Assembly (NCBI GenBank): GCA_016649835.1
Contig: JAENWX010000003.1
Location: 1-35,744, forward strand
Direction of reading: 5' to 3'
From: Minisyncoccota bacterium
GTDB lineage: Bacteria; Patescibacteriota; Minisyncoccia; Phycocordibacterales; UBA9973
DNA: 35,744 nucleotides
The position numbers were made by a program, and so were the translations under genes. The notes below the pieces were generated by a model. That model ran no database searches and was not told the DNA's origin. It worked only from the letters and a program-made list of their open reading frames with translations. Every line of letters begins with the position of its first letter. Within the stretch, counting starts at the first letter, position 1. Below are positions 16,181-25,744 of the stretch, piece after piece.

Positions 16181-17920
16181 CTATGTGTTATAAACTTCCT
16201 GTATTGGTATAAATCCTTTCGTGCTTTTCATTATGGCATCTTCGCGTAGAGTAAGCATTCCCTTTTGACGTGCCGAATTATAAATTACACTTTCTTCTGG
16301 ATTTTTAAGAATGATGCTTTGCATCTCCTTGTCTATTTTAAACATTTCAAAAAGAGCGATACGTCCACTAAGACCACTAGCACTTTCTGGAGAAGCTACA
16401 GCTTCAAAAATAGAATTGCCTAAATTTAATTTAGACCTATATACTTCTGGCAGGTCGGCAAATTGTTTGTCGAACATTTTTTGAGTTGATTCATCTATTG
16501 GAATTTCATGTTTTGAATTTGGATGAATTCTACGAGCCAAACGCTGAGCCATGCAAAGAATAAGAGTAGGGGCAATAAGATATGGGTCTATTCCCATATC
16601 TATAAGACGAGGAATAGCACCTATTGCGTTATTGGTGTGAAGAGTGGATAAAACTAAGTGACCAGTAAGAGCCGCCTGAATAGCTAGCTCTGCTGTTTCT
16701 TTATCGCGGATTTCTCCAACAAGAATAATATCTGGATCCTGACGAAGAATTGAACGCAGTCCAGAAGCGAATGTATAACCGATTTCAGGCATAACTTGTG
16801 ACTGATTAACTCCATCAATCTTGTATTCAACAGGGTCTTCTAGGGAAACAATATTTCTATCTTCTTTATTTAGTTCACCAAGCATAGAATATAGAGAAGT
16901 CGTCTTACCAGAACCCGTAGGACCTGTCATCAATATTAAACCATACGGTCTAGCTAATGCTTCACGAATAAGAACTAAATTTTCCTCTGATAAACCAATA
17001 TCATCAATTTTATGAATACCTCTTTGTGAGTCAAGAATACGCATCACAACCTTTTCTCCGAAATATGCGGGCATGGTAGATACACGAAAATCAATTTTAC
17101 GATTATCTATTTTAGCAGAAAATCCACCGTCTTGAGGTTTTCGTTTTTCGTCTAATCTAAGTTTTGAAAGAATTTTTATACGGGCTACCACTCCATTGAA
17201 TACATTTATAGGTAAGAAAAGTGAGGTATGAAGAATACCATCCACACGAAAACGAACTTTTACTTTATCTCCTGTGTTTTCAATGTGTATATCGGAAGCA
17301 AGTCCTTCCGTGGCACTACGCAATATAACCGCAACAATTTTAATAATCGGAGCATCTTCAACTATTTTTTCTTCTTCTCCTGGTTTTAGGTTATCTGATG
17401 TTTTGGCACTTGATTCAATAGTCACACCTGCGTCTGTTGCGCCTGCGATTTCTGTATCAAGTTCGTTTAAAGCTTGGTCAACTTCTTGAGTAGTATCCCC
17501 TTCATATCTTTCCATTAATTTATTAAAAACAGAAATTGAAATCAAATATAATTTGAAGGGCTTGTTTAGCTTGGATGTAATAAAAGTTAATGCATCTACT
17601 GCTTGAATATTTTCTGGGTCAACTATTCCAACTTCTAAAAAAGAATCTGTTAAGTCGATAGGCACAAAGTGGTATATTTTAGCCGCTCCGATTGGGATAA
17701 GTTGAAGAACTGAAACTGGTACACTTTTTGGATCAACATTTTTAACTGGAACACCAAAAATTTCACCTTTTATTTCAAGGATTTTTTCTTCATCAATATT
17801 AAAGTCGAGCAGCGCTTCATCAATGTTACCGTTGTATTTCTCTTCGGCAATTTTAGTAACTTCAGGCAGCTGGCTCTCTTTAAGAAGACCACGTTTTATA
17901 AGCTCTTCTGTAAGTACCAT
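16181..17920 (-). CDS. pilB: Type IV pilus assembly ATPase PilB (GspE family)
   Basis: GPTGSGKTTSLYSMLGELN; RQDPDIILVGEIRDKETAELAIQAALTGHLVLSTLHTNNA. Confidence 0.95.
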   Translation of the reverse strand: MVLTEELIKRGLLKESQLPEVTKIAEEKYNGNIDEALLDFNIDEEKILEIKGEIFGVPVKNVDPKSVPVSVLQLIPIGAAKIYHFVPIDLTDSFLEVGIVDPENIQAVDALTFITSKLNKPFKLYLISISVFNKLMERYEGDTTQEVDQALNELDTEIAGATDAGVTIESSAKTSDNLKPGEEEKIVEDAPIIKIVAVILRSATEGLASDIHIENTGDKVKVRFRVDGILHTSLFLPINVFNGVVARIKILSKLRLDEKRKPQDGGFSAKIDNRKIDFRVSTMPAYFGEKVVMRILDSQRGIHKIDDIGLSEENLVLIREALARPYGLILMTGPTGSGKTTSLYSMLGELNKEDRNIVSLEDPVEYKIDGVNQSQVMPEIGYTFASGLRSILRQDPDIILVGEIRDKETAELAIQAALTGHLVLSTLHTNNAIGAIPRLIDMGIDPYLIAPTLILCMAQRLARRIHPNSKHEIPIDESTQKMFDKQFADLPEVYRSKLNLGNSIFEAVASPESASGLSGRIALFEMFKIDKEMQSIILKNPEESVIYNSARQKGMLTLREDAIMKSTKGFIPIQEVYNT

Positions 17921-17924
17921 TTAT

Positions 17925-18578
17925 TTAGTTTGTAGTAAATGAAATTACATCACCACAATTAGCTAGATTGTTAATTTTTGCACACGCCTTAAAAAAGTAG
18001 GTTGTCTTGGGAGTTAAACCTATTATATTATTCATAAAAGTGCCAACAAGTGACTGCTTAGATGTAACAATTTGAGTTAGACCTTGTACTGTTGCGCCAT
18101 ATTGAAAATAAGTATCTGTGACTACTCCGTTTGAATTAACTATTCCATTCAAAACCGCAGACTTATCTGTGATATCAGAGGGTTCTTCTGTTATTACAAC
18201 TGGAGCAGTACTTTCCATACTAACTGTTGTTGCAGAAATTGGAGCAAAAGGATTTATTCTTCCTGGCTTAACTGGCTCTATTCTTACACTATTATTTTTA
18301 AGTGAATTAAATCCACTTGACTCAAAAATAGAAGTGTCCATTGTTATGTTTTTTAGAGAAACTAGAGTTGTTAGAAAAGCAATATCAGAACTTATATCAT
18401 CTCCTAATGTAGGAATAGTGCTTGGTGAATCTGAAGGAATATTTGAAACTAAAGCCGCACCAAAAGCTACGGGAACTATTTCTCCTGAATTTAAACTATT
18501 TGAAGAATACAAATATACTCCCCCAACTAAAAGAAAGACTGTAGATACTATTAAGAATTTGTTATATTTATTTTTCAT
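17925..18578 (-). CDS. Secreted/membrane protein with fibronectin III-like domain
   Basis: N-terminal TM; VVITEEPSDITDKSAVLNGIVNSNGVVTDTYFQYGATVQ...IIGLTPKTTYFFKACAKINN. Confidence 0.7.
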   Translation of the reverse strand: MKNKYNKFLIVSTVFLLVGGVYLYSSNSLNSGEIVPVAFGAALVSNIPSDSPSTIPTLGDDISSDIAFLTTLVSLKNITMDTSIFESSGFNSLKNNSVRIEPVKPGRINPFAPISATTVSMESTAPVVITEEPSDITDKSAVLNGIVNSNGVVTDTYFQYGATVQGLTQIVTSKQSLVGTFMNNIIGLTPKTTYFFKACAKINNLANCGDVISFTTN

Positions 18579-18579
18579 A

Positions 18580-19170
18580 TTATTTTAGCCAATAAATTTC
18601 TATTTTTAATGTGTAACTATAAATATTTGGGTTGGTGGTTTCTCCTGCCCCTGCAGAAGGAACCAAAAATGAAATTGATTTAACATCTACTAAGCGTAAG
18701 TTAAGTTCTAAATCTTTTAGGAAATCTACAAAGTCATCGTATCTGCCTTCTATAACGAATTCCATTGGGAAAACTCCATATGGCAAATAATCCTTTGGGT
18801 CCTTTTCTGCAACCACTACATTGTCTTTATTTACTATTCCTTCTTCCAAACTTTTAGTCTCAAACTTTATATCTTTTATAGGCATTCCATGTAGACTTGC
18901 AATCTTTTCTATTTCAAGAATTAGCTGAATATTACCAATAGTTGTAGGTAAAAAATGTTCCAAATTGGCCTTATCTTCATTTTTTACATTTTTATATATT
19001 TCTATTAAGTCATCCCTGGTCTTTTGTAATTCTGTTGAGTTACTAAGAGCAGTATTGTATGTATTTACTTCAGTATTTAACCGTCTTATATCTCCATACA
19101 TAGGATCTGTAAAAACAAAGAATAATGCTATCGAGATAATTATAAACGAAATTGAAAATATTAATCTCAT
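18580..19170 (-). CDS. pilO: PilO-like pilus assembly protein
   Basis: N-terminal TM plus coiled coil and YGVFPMEFVIEGRYDDFVDFLKDLELNLRLVDVKSISF. Confidence 0.8.
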   Translation of the reverse strand: MRLIFSISFIIISIALFFVFTDPMYGDIRRLNTEVNTYNTALSNSTELQKTRDDLIEIYKNVKNEDKANLEHFLPTTIGNIQLILEIEKIASLHGMPIKDIKFETKSLEEGIVNKDNVVVAEKDPKDYLPYGVFPMEFVIEGRYDDFVDFLKDLELNLRLVDVKSISFLVPSAGAGETTNPNIYSYTLKIEIYWLK

Positions 19171-19174
19171 AAAA

Positions 19175-19831
19175 TTATTGTGTTCTATTATCTAAACCTA
19201 ATGATAATGGATTGGCAGAAGTGTCATTTAAACTCTGGATATTGGTTGGCAAAATATTATTTTTATAAGAAAGAAGACTTGGGTCAACTGTAAATTTAAG
19301 ACTGAAACTAATGTTGTTACTTTTATCTTTTGTTAAATTATAAAATAAAATATTTTTAAATGAACTACCTTTTGGAGTATTAAAAGCATCTGACTGAAGA
19401 ACTATGGATTTGTAATCAAGGGCTATACCTTCTATGATCACTGCAAACCCATCGGCACCTGTCTGCTGGCTAAAATTGGTATATTGAACAGATGGAATTG
19501 TTATCTCCCCTAATAAAGCAAACATCGGAGACATAATGATATGTTTATTTAAAACTTGTTTTGATATTTCAATTCTTTTGTCAAATAAACCCAACTCGTC
19601 TATAGTATCTTTTTCAAAACTATCACGGGCTACCAACAAAGAAGCAGACAGTGACTCTCTTTGTTTTGTTAAATAAGATTTATATAAAAATAATCCAACG
19701 GGAGCTATTATGGAAACTACTAATAAAAAAGTAGCTATTATTGAAAAAAGACTCTTTGGCTCCTTGCTAGTAGAAACAGAAGACGTTATTGGCTTCTTTG
19801 GTATAAATGATGTTTGAAATTGATTTTCCAT
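19175..19831 (-). CDS. pilN: PilN-like pilus assembly protein
   Basis: Single TM and periplasmic domain; located between pilM and pilO. Confidence 0.7.
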   Translation of the reverse strand: MENQFQTSFIPKKPITSSVSTSKEPKSLFSIIATFLLVVSIIAPVGLFLYKSYLTKQRESLSASLLVARDSFEKDTIDELGLFDKRIEISKQVLNKHIIMSPMFALLGEITIPSVQYTNFSQQTGADGFAVIIEGIALDYKSIVLQSDAFNTPKGSSFKNILFYNLTKDKSNNISFSLKFTVDPSLLSYKNNILPTNIQSLNDTSANPLSLGLDNRTQ

Positions 19832-19842
19832 AATATATTTAT

Positions 19843-20979
19843 TTATGATAATTGACGTAGAGCTAAACCAACTGCTACGGAAAACTCGGGTCCACTAACT
19901 TCTAATATTGGTCCGAGAAAAGCTGGTGCTTCTGTTTTGGAAAAAGGATTGCCATAGATAACTTCTATTTTAAAATTTTCTTTAGCACCTTCGAGTAACC
20001 CTTGCAACAGAGAACCTCCTCCGACTAAAATAATTTTACTAATGTTTTTATTATACTTCTTCTCGTACGCAAGCACAACACTGCTGATATCTGAAAAGAT
20101 ATAATCTATGGATAAACTTATTATACTGGCTACTTTTGAATCAATTTTGGCATCTAGTCCAACTGATCTTTTTAATTTCTCTGCTTCTTCAAATGTTATA
20201 GCCATGGACTGTGCAATATTTTTGGTGATATCTTGAGAGCCACGATTTACTACGTGGAACACGCGAACTATTCCCGCTTCTACTATAGACACTTTGGTTT
20301 TAGAAGCCCCGAAGTCTATCAATAAAACTGGAGCCAAGTCGTGGTTGAAAGAAGAACGAATATTACTAAAGATTTCCATTTCAAAAGAATCGGAATGTAA
20401 ATTTGTCTTTTTTAAAATATCTCGATATTTAGATAAGGTGTCATTGTGAATAGCAACAACTAAAACTTCTATGTTTGATTTTACTATACTTTCATTTTCT
20501 GTATCAGTTTCAAATGACTCCGCTTCTTGAGGAATTACAAACCAATCGAGAGCAACTTCTGAAATAGGAACTGGAATATATTTGCGGGCTTCAATAGGAA
20601 TAATTTTTGATAACTGACTTTCGGAGATTTTACCAGGCAAAGAGAGAGTGAAAATCAAACTGGACAATGAAGGGATGGCTATCACCGCACTGTTGGTGGT
20701 TACGTTTGATTCTTTTATAACATCGAGCAGTGCGCGAGCAATGTCTTCTGTTTGTAAATTTGTTACTGCTCCAATATCTGTCTTGCCGTATGGACCAAGA
20801 GAAAGAACGCCGTATGTTTGTAATACAGCTTTACCTCCCTTCTTTTTCAACTGAACAACTTTTATAGAGGAAGACCCAATATCTATACCAAGTGCATCGT
20901 CTTTAAATTTATTTGAGGCAAAAACACTTGATAGACTGGTAAGCCCCTCAGAAAATATTTTTTTTAATGAATTATCCAT
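19843..20979 (-). CDS. pilM: Pilus assembly ATPase-fold protein PilM
   Basis: LGIDIGSSSIKVVQLKKKGGKAVLQTYG...LLIDFGASKTKVSIVEAG...ILVGGGSLLQGL. Confidence 0.93.
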   Translation of the reverse strand: MDNSLKKIFSEGLTSLSSVFASNKFKDDALGIDIGSSSIKVVQLKKKGGKAVLQTYGVLSLGPYGKTDIGAVTNLQTEDIARALLDVIKESNVTTNSAVIAIPSLSSLIFTLSLPGKISESQLSKIIPIEARKYIPVPISEVALDWFVIPQEAESFETDTENESIVKSNIEVLVVAIHNDTLSKYRDILKKTNLHSDSFEMEIFSNIRSSFNHDLAPVLLIDFGASKTKVSIVEAGIVRVFHVVNRGSQDITKNIAQSMAITFEEAEKLKRSVGLDAKIDSKVASIISLSIDYIFSDISSVVLAYEKKYNKNISKIILVGGGSLLQGLLEGAKENFKIEVIYGNPFSKTEAPAFLGPILEVSGPEFSVAVGLALRQLS

Positions 20980-21024
20980 GTTTAATCAGTATTTATTATA
21001 TCATATCTAGTGTAAAATAAGAAA

Positions 21025-21696
21025 ATGAAATTAAGTATAGATTTCAATCAAATAAAGAATTTTTTATTGGGATTATTTTTCCCCATAAAATGCGTTGGGT
21101 GCCAAGCAGAAAATGAAATACTATGCGCTAATTGTATCAAAAAAATAGGATTAAGTGAACAAAAAATTGACGGAGATATTTTTGCAGTATTTAGCTATCA
21201 AGATGAAATAATAAAAAAAGCTATATGGGAGTTGAAATATCACCAAAAACGTTATATAGGTGACAAGCTGGGTAAATTATTATATGAATATTTAATTGAA
21301 GAAATTTCTGATATTAAAATGGATGTATCAGGCAGGTCTATATATGTCATCCCTACCCCTATCTCAAATAAAAAAATGAGGACTCGAGGTTACAACCAAT
21401 CTTTGGCTATTGTGAAGGGTTTTTGTAGTACAGAAGGAAAAGAAGTTTTTGAAATAAAAAATAAAATAATTAATAAAAAAGTGGATAACATTCCTCAGGC
21501 AAAAATTACAAACAAAAAAAGAAGATTGGAAAATGTGCGAGGGGTTTTTGAAATAAAAAATAAAGAGAGTGTTAAAGGCCGAACTATCATTGTCGTAGAC
21601 GACGTCACAACTACCGGTGGAACGCTAACAGGAATAATGAAAATTCTTAAAAAAGCGGGAGCTAAAAAAGTTTATGGATTTGCAGTGGCGCATTAA
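21025..21696 (+). CDS. comF: ComF family phosphoribosyltransferase-like protein
   Basis: CVGCQAENEILCANC zinc motif; VIPTPISNKKMRTRGYNQS; IIVVDDVTTTGGTL PRPP motif. Confidence 0.92.
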   Translation: MKLSIDFNQIKNFLLGLFFPIKCVGCQAENEILCANCIKKIGLSEQKIDGDIFAVFSYQDEIIKKAIWELKYHQKRYIGDKLGKLLYEYLIEEISDIKMDVSGRSIYVIPTPISNKKMRTRGYNQSLAIVKGFCSTEGKEVFEIKNKIINKKVDNIPQAKITNKKRRLENVRGVFEIKNKESVKGRTIIVVDDVTTTGGTLTGIMKILKKAGAKKVYGFAVAH

Positions 21697-21733
21697 CCTC
21701 CGTCTATTTATAAAGATTAGATAAGTAAATTTT

Positions 21734-22083
21734 AAAATAGCTCTTCTCTGAGGGTACGGAAATTTATTGCTATAAATTTCCTGAAGTGTTCACGCCGACG
21801 CGTTCACCTTCCTTACAGGAACAGTATACCTTTTGGATACTTTGATTACAAAGATATCTCAAAAGTTCTTGCGAAAGCTCCAAGCGTTCGTTTTCTCACC
21901 TCTCTGATAAGACTATTTAAAAATTTACCTGACACAATAATTTATTATAAAATAATTAAATTATAGGCTAGAAACAAACAAAATAGTCTTTTAAAAATGC
22001 ATTGCGGAAGGCGTCGGCCTGAGCATAACAAATTTTCAGCAGAAAATTATGTGCGGATTTTTAAAAGAGCTATTTTGTTTTTT
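21734..22083. ncRNA. Candidate structured noncoding RNA / hairpin element; strand not determined
   Basis: Nested stems AAAATAGCTCTT/AAGAGCTATTTT, GCCGACGC/GCGTCGGC, AAGACTATTT/AAATAGTCTT, local hairpin ggaaatttat-tgct-ataaatttcc; + strand ends in gttttttt. Confidence 0.5.
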
Positions 22084-22148
22084 TCTTATGTGCTCAAGTG
22101 GTAAAAACCATAGTAATTTATGTTTAGTTTTTATAATTAATATTAAAT

Positions 22149-23360
22149 ATGTTATCATTAAAACTAATGTCTAATAAAAATAAAAATTATTGTGTTGATT
22201 GTGGTGGTAGTCAGGTGAACCATACTATTACTTATACTTCTATATTATTAGGAGCTCTTGTCGAACCATGGACAAACTGGATGGGAAACTGGATTCCTAA
22301 AGCATCGTTTGATTGGATGGGTATTCCACTAACTAAAACTTTAACCTTTTTAAAATTAGGAAAAATTTCATACGAACCTAAGAGTGATGACAGTGGCAGA
22401 GCCAGAGTACTTTGGGATGAAGCTATTAAAAGAGAAATAAATATGTACGAGTTTCGTTTGTTTAATATTGGACATGATATTTTTGTATCCAATTATAAAA
22501 ATGATAAAAGATTTTTTGATGTTCTTCCACGACCAAAAATTTATAATCCAAAAGGTTTAGACTGGATGGATAATAAAGGCGAAATGAAAAAGCATTTTGA
22601 AAAAGCTGGAATAAAAATAGCCAAAGGTGGTGTTACTCATTCAACAAAAAATGCTCTTAAAATTTTTAATTCTCTAAATAAGCCAGTAATAACAAAACCA
22701 AATCTAGGCTCACGAAGTCGCCACACAACAACTCACCTGAGTACTCCAGAAGAATTTTTGAAGGCATTTAAAGTTGCCCGCCAGCTTTCACCTTGGGTCA
22801 TGATAGAAGAAGAACTTTCTGGATATGTTTTTAGAGGAACTCTTATTGGAGGAAAGCTAATTGCCGTACTCCGCAGAGAACCTGCTTATATAATAGGCGA
22901 CGGAGTTCACAATGTAAAAGAACTTATAGAAATTGAAAATAAAAATCCACTCAGAGAGGGTCCAATATTTCACCAGCTGTCACTAGATGCGGAAGCCATA
23001 AAAGAATTAACACATTGGGGACACACAGAAAATACAATACCTAAAAAAGATGAAATAATAACTCTTGGACAAAAAACAAGTAGAGCTGTTGGTGGTGGTA
23101 TTATTGACATGACTGATGTTGTTCATCCTGATAATAAAATAATGTTAGAAAGAGTTGCGGAAGTTCTTGATGACCCTCTTATTGGAGTAGACTTTATAAT
23201 GGACGATGTATCTGTCTCCTGGAAGGACCAACCGAGGTGTGGAGTTATAGAATGTAATAGTGCTCCATTTATAGACCTGCACCACTTCCCCCTTGTAGGA
23301 AAACCCCGCGATGTAGCTAGTGCTCTTTGGGATATAGTTTATCCGGAATCTAAAAAATAG
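22149..23360 (+). CDS. ATP-grasp ligase related to cyanophycin synthetase / glutathione synthetase family
   Basis: VITKPNLGSRSRHTTTHL...WVMIEEELSGYVFRGTLIGGKLIAVLRREPAYIIGDGVHNVKELI...GVIECNSAPFIDLH. Confidence 0.8.
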   Translation: MLSLKLMSNKNKNYCVDCGGSQVNHTITYTSILLGALVEPWTNWMGNWIPKASFDWMGIPLTKTLTFLKLGKISYEPKSDDSGRARVLWDEAIKREINMYEFRLFNIGHDIFVSNYKNDKRFFDVLPRPKIYNPKGLDWMDNKGEMKKHFEKAGIKIAKGGVTHSTKNALKIFNSLNKPVITKPNLGSRSRHTTTHLSTPEEFLKAFKVARQLSPWVMIEEELSGYVFRGTLIGGKLIAVLRREPAYIIGDGVHNVKELIEIENKNPLREGPIFHQLSLDAEAIKELTHWGHTENTIPKKDEIITLGQKTSRAVGGGIIDMTDVVHPDNKIMLERVAEVLDDPLIGVDFIMDDVSVSWKDQPRCGVIECNSAPFIDLHHFPLVGKPRDVASALWDIVYPESKK

Positions 23361-23377
23361 AAAAAATAAAAATGTAA

Positions 23378-23419
23378 AATTCCCCCAATCCTACGCTATA
23401 GCGTAGGATTGGGGGAATT
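23378..23419. repeat. Perfect 42 bp palindrome between convergent genes, core CCTACGCTATAGCGTAGG
   Basis: aattcccccaatcctacgcta|tagcgtaggattgggggaatt. Confidence 0.9.
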
Positions 23420-23448
23420 ACAAATTGAAAAATATTTTTTCAAAAAAT

Positions 23449-24474
23449 TCAAATTTTGAACAAAAAATTATTTTTATCAGAAAACAATAACGGAACTCCC
23501 TTGTTATCAATTTTTACATTGCCCACAACAAAAGCTTCAGTGTCTGTATTTTTAATAATCTTTTTAAGCTCGCTGTTATTTTTAATTTGGCTTCTTATTT
23601 TTGCTAACTCCCCCATGTCTTTAAGAACGAGAATTCCTTTTATAAATACTTCCACTCCATCATCTTTATATCTATAACCGCTTCCAATATCACCGGAAAG
23701 AGAGTCCCCGACTATAACCAGCTTTTCTTTTGAAACTGAAATACCCTTGGCCTCGAGTTGTTTTATTAGTTTTGGTATTATAATTTCTTTTCCACCACCT
23801 ACCATATCTTCATCTGTAGCTATATCTATAAATAAATCATTCAAGTTAAGGTATTTTGCAATAGTGTGTACAAATTGTTTTCCGTTTGCTGTCATTCCAA
23901 ACATTGGCACTCCAAGTGTTTGGTAAAGTTTTGCTAAGGCTATAACTGGTATTATTTTAGATGACTGAAATTCTTGTGGATTATTTATAAAAATTTTATC
24001 TGCAATACCTGATGCAATTTCAACATATCTATCCAAATACATTTTTGCAATTTTATGGTCTTCATTTCCTTCACTATCGATTTCCTTACGTTTTATATCA
24101 AGACGTTCTTTTGTATAAACTTCTGGGTCAATCCATTCATTGTATCCAAGACCATAAATTCCATTCATTCTATCAAATTCGCGAAAAGAATTTCCTAATC
24201 TAAATCCTTTAAAATATACATCTTCAATATCATCAAAATCTTTTTCAAAAACTTCTTTAAACAAAATTTTAATAGCTTTGCCATGAATATTTTTTAATTC
24301 TGCTAGAGTTTTATCTATATCAAAAAAAGCCACGGCCATTGGTGTTCCATCGGGTGTTATAGTGATAGATATTTCCTTGTATTTTCCATCAATACCTGCG
24401 AGTTCTGATTTAATTAGAACAGTTGAATTTTTATTCTTTATGTCTTCCATTTTTTGTGTAATTTTTATCATCAA
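23449..24474 (-). CDS. HAD superfamily hydrolase
   Basis: VAFFDIDKTLAELKN (DxDxT); KLVIVGDSLSGDIGSGYRYKDDGVEVFIKG. Confidence 0.8.
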   Translation of the reverse strand: MMIKITQKMEDIKNKNSTVLIKSELAGIDGKYKEISITITPDGTPMAVAFFDIDKTLAELKNIHGKAIKILFKEVFEKDFDDIEDVYFKGFRLGNSFREFDRMNGIYGLGYNEWIDPEVYTKERLDIKRKEIDSEGNEDHKIAKMYLDRYVEIASGIADKIFINNPQEFQSSKIIPVIALAKLYQTLGVPMFGMTANGKQFVHTIAKYLNLNDLFIDIATDEDMVGGGKEIIIPKLIKQLEAKGISVSKEKLVIVGDSLSGDIGSGYRYKDDGVEVFIKGILVLKDMGELAKIRSQIKNNSELKKIIKNTDTEAFVVGNVKIDNKGVPLLFSDKNNFLFKI

Positions 24475-24961
24475 TAGTAATTTCTGAATCAGGAGCTATA
24501 TTAACATCTGCTCTAAGACGAGAGATGTATTTTTTTTGTACAATATAGCGCCCTAAAAACTTTCTGAACTCTTCTATGCGTGCCTCCTCATTTATTTCTC
24601 CGAAATGTTCAAAGGGTTTACTCTCTGGAGTAAATTCATGGTGTCCTCTTATTTCCCCATCTCTAAAAACACGGATATGATATTGCTCATCAAAGCTTTC
24701 TAGCTTACGCCAAGAAAGAACTTGCCCTTTATCGTGCCATGCTACAAAGTGATTTCCAAAACCCCATTCAGTGTGTAAATGGCGTTCTAAATCTTTTAAA
24801 GTTTTTCCTGGAGCAAGCCACCCTATATGATATGGCTGACGGCCCTTTTCATGCCATGCTAAGTGCCATTTTAAAAAATGAGTTTGCATCCATGGAAATA
24901 TAAAGTAAATCTTTTTCCAAATATTTTTTTTTATTCTTTGACTTAGTGTTAAATTGGTCAT
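24431..24961 (-). CDS. Hypothetical protein, overlaps the HAD gene start
   Basis: 176 aa ORF, codirectional with and overlapping the HAD gene. Confidence 0.75.
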   Translation of the reverse strand: MTNLTLSQRIKKNIWKKIYFIFPWMQTHFLKWHLAWHEKGRQPYHIGWLAPGKTLKDLERHLHTEWGFGNHFVAWHDKGQVLSWRKLESFDEQYHIRVFRDGEIRGHHEFTPESKPFEHFGEINEEARIEEFRKFLGRYIVQKKYISRLRADVNIAPDSEITIDDKNYTKNGRHKE

Positions 24962-24968
24962 TTTTATT

Positions 24969-25112
24969 TTATATATTATTTATAGTATAAGCATCTAATA
25001 TTGAATTTATAAAATAAGCTTCTAAAATTTTAGAGAAAACAACATATATAGAAACAACAATAGCAACTAGAATAAAAACTATAATCCAGTATCTAATTAA
25101 TGTCATTTTCAT
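24969..25112 (-). CDS. Small (47 aa) single-pass membrane protein, absent from the ORF track
   Basis: MKMTLIRYWIIVFILVAIVVSIYVVFSKILEAYFINSILDAYTINNI*. Confidence 0.55.
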   Translation of the reverse strand: MKMTLIRYWIIVFILVAIVVSIYVVFSKILEAYFINSILDAYTINNI

Positions 25113-25149
25113 AACTGCTATTATAGCATGAAAATTGTAATCTAAAAAT

Positions 25150-25178
25150 AAAAAAACCGCTTCATTTTGAAGCGGCTT
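25150..25178 (-). terminator. Terminator
   Basis: aaaaaaccgcttcattttgaagcggctttt. Confidence 0.8.
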
Positions 25179-25199
25179 TTGTTTTTTAGTTCATCGGTC

Positions 25200-25625
25200 T
25201 TAACGACGTTTATGAACTTTTTTGTTTTTGTCTTCTTCTTTTTTTGCCTCAACACATGTTGTTGCAGTCAAATTAGACAGAAGTCTTTGTTTGGGAATCC
25301 TTTGCCCAGTAATGCGGCAAATCCCATACTGCTTCGAATGCACTCTATTCAGTGCATGTTTTAAATCTACTTCGTGCCTCTCAAAATGACCTATTTCCAA
25401 ATCATTTTGGATCTTAGCCGCTTCATCCTGCCCGGCTTGATCCTGAATGAAAGCTTTTCCTGTATCGTCGGTACCATTTGGGTTTCTACAGGCTCCCTTT
25501 AAAAGAGAGATTTCTTTTTTAACAGCTTCTAGTTTAACTAGAATTAGTTTTTCAAAATTTTTCAATTCTGAGTCGGAAAATCTTACAAATGAAATTTCTT
25601 TTACGCTTGTTTTTACTTTTGTCAT
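25200..25625 (-). CDS. DksA/TraR-family-like protein with degenerate zinc finger
   Basis: HFERHEVDLKHALNRVHSKQYGICRITGQRIPKQRLLSNLTATTCVEAKK; acidic, coiled-coil N-terminus. Confidence 0.8.
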   Translation of the reverse strand: MTKVKTSVKEISFVRFSDSELKNFEKLILVKLEAVKKEISLLKGACRNPNGTDDTGKAFIQDQAGQDEAAKIQNDLEIGHFERHEVDLKHALNRVHSKQYGICRITGQRIPKQRLLSNLTATTCVEAKKEEDKNKKVHKRR

Positions 25626-25658
25626 GATTATTAAATTTTAATGTTTTTATTTAGTTAT

Positions 25659-25686
25659 ATTATACACTTTTAGGTGAAATTGTCAA
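25659..25686 (-). promoter_or_regulatory. Sigma70-like promoter (TTGACA N16 TATAAT)
   Basis: Minus strand TTGACAATTTCACCTAAAAGTGTATAAT. Confidence 0.75.
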
Positions 25687-25744
25687 GATACATATATTCC
25701 ACCCTCTTTACTCAAAAAGACCTGTATTTTAAAAGACTAATTAT

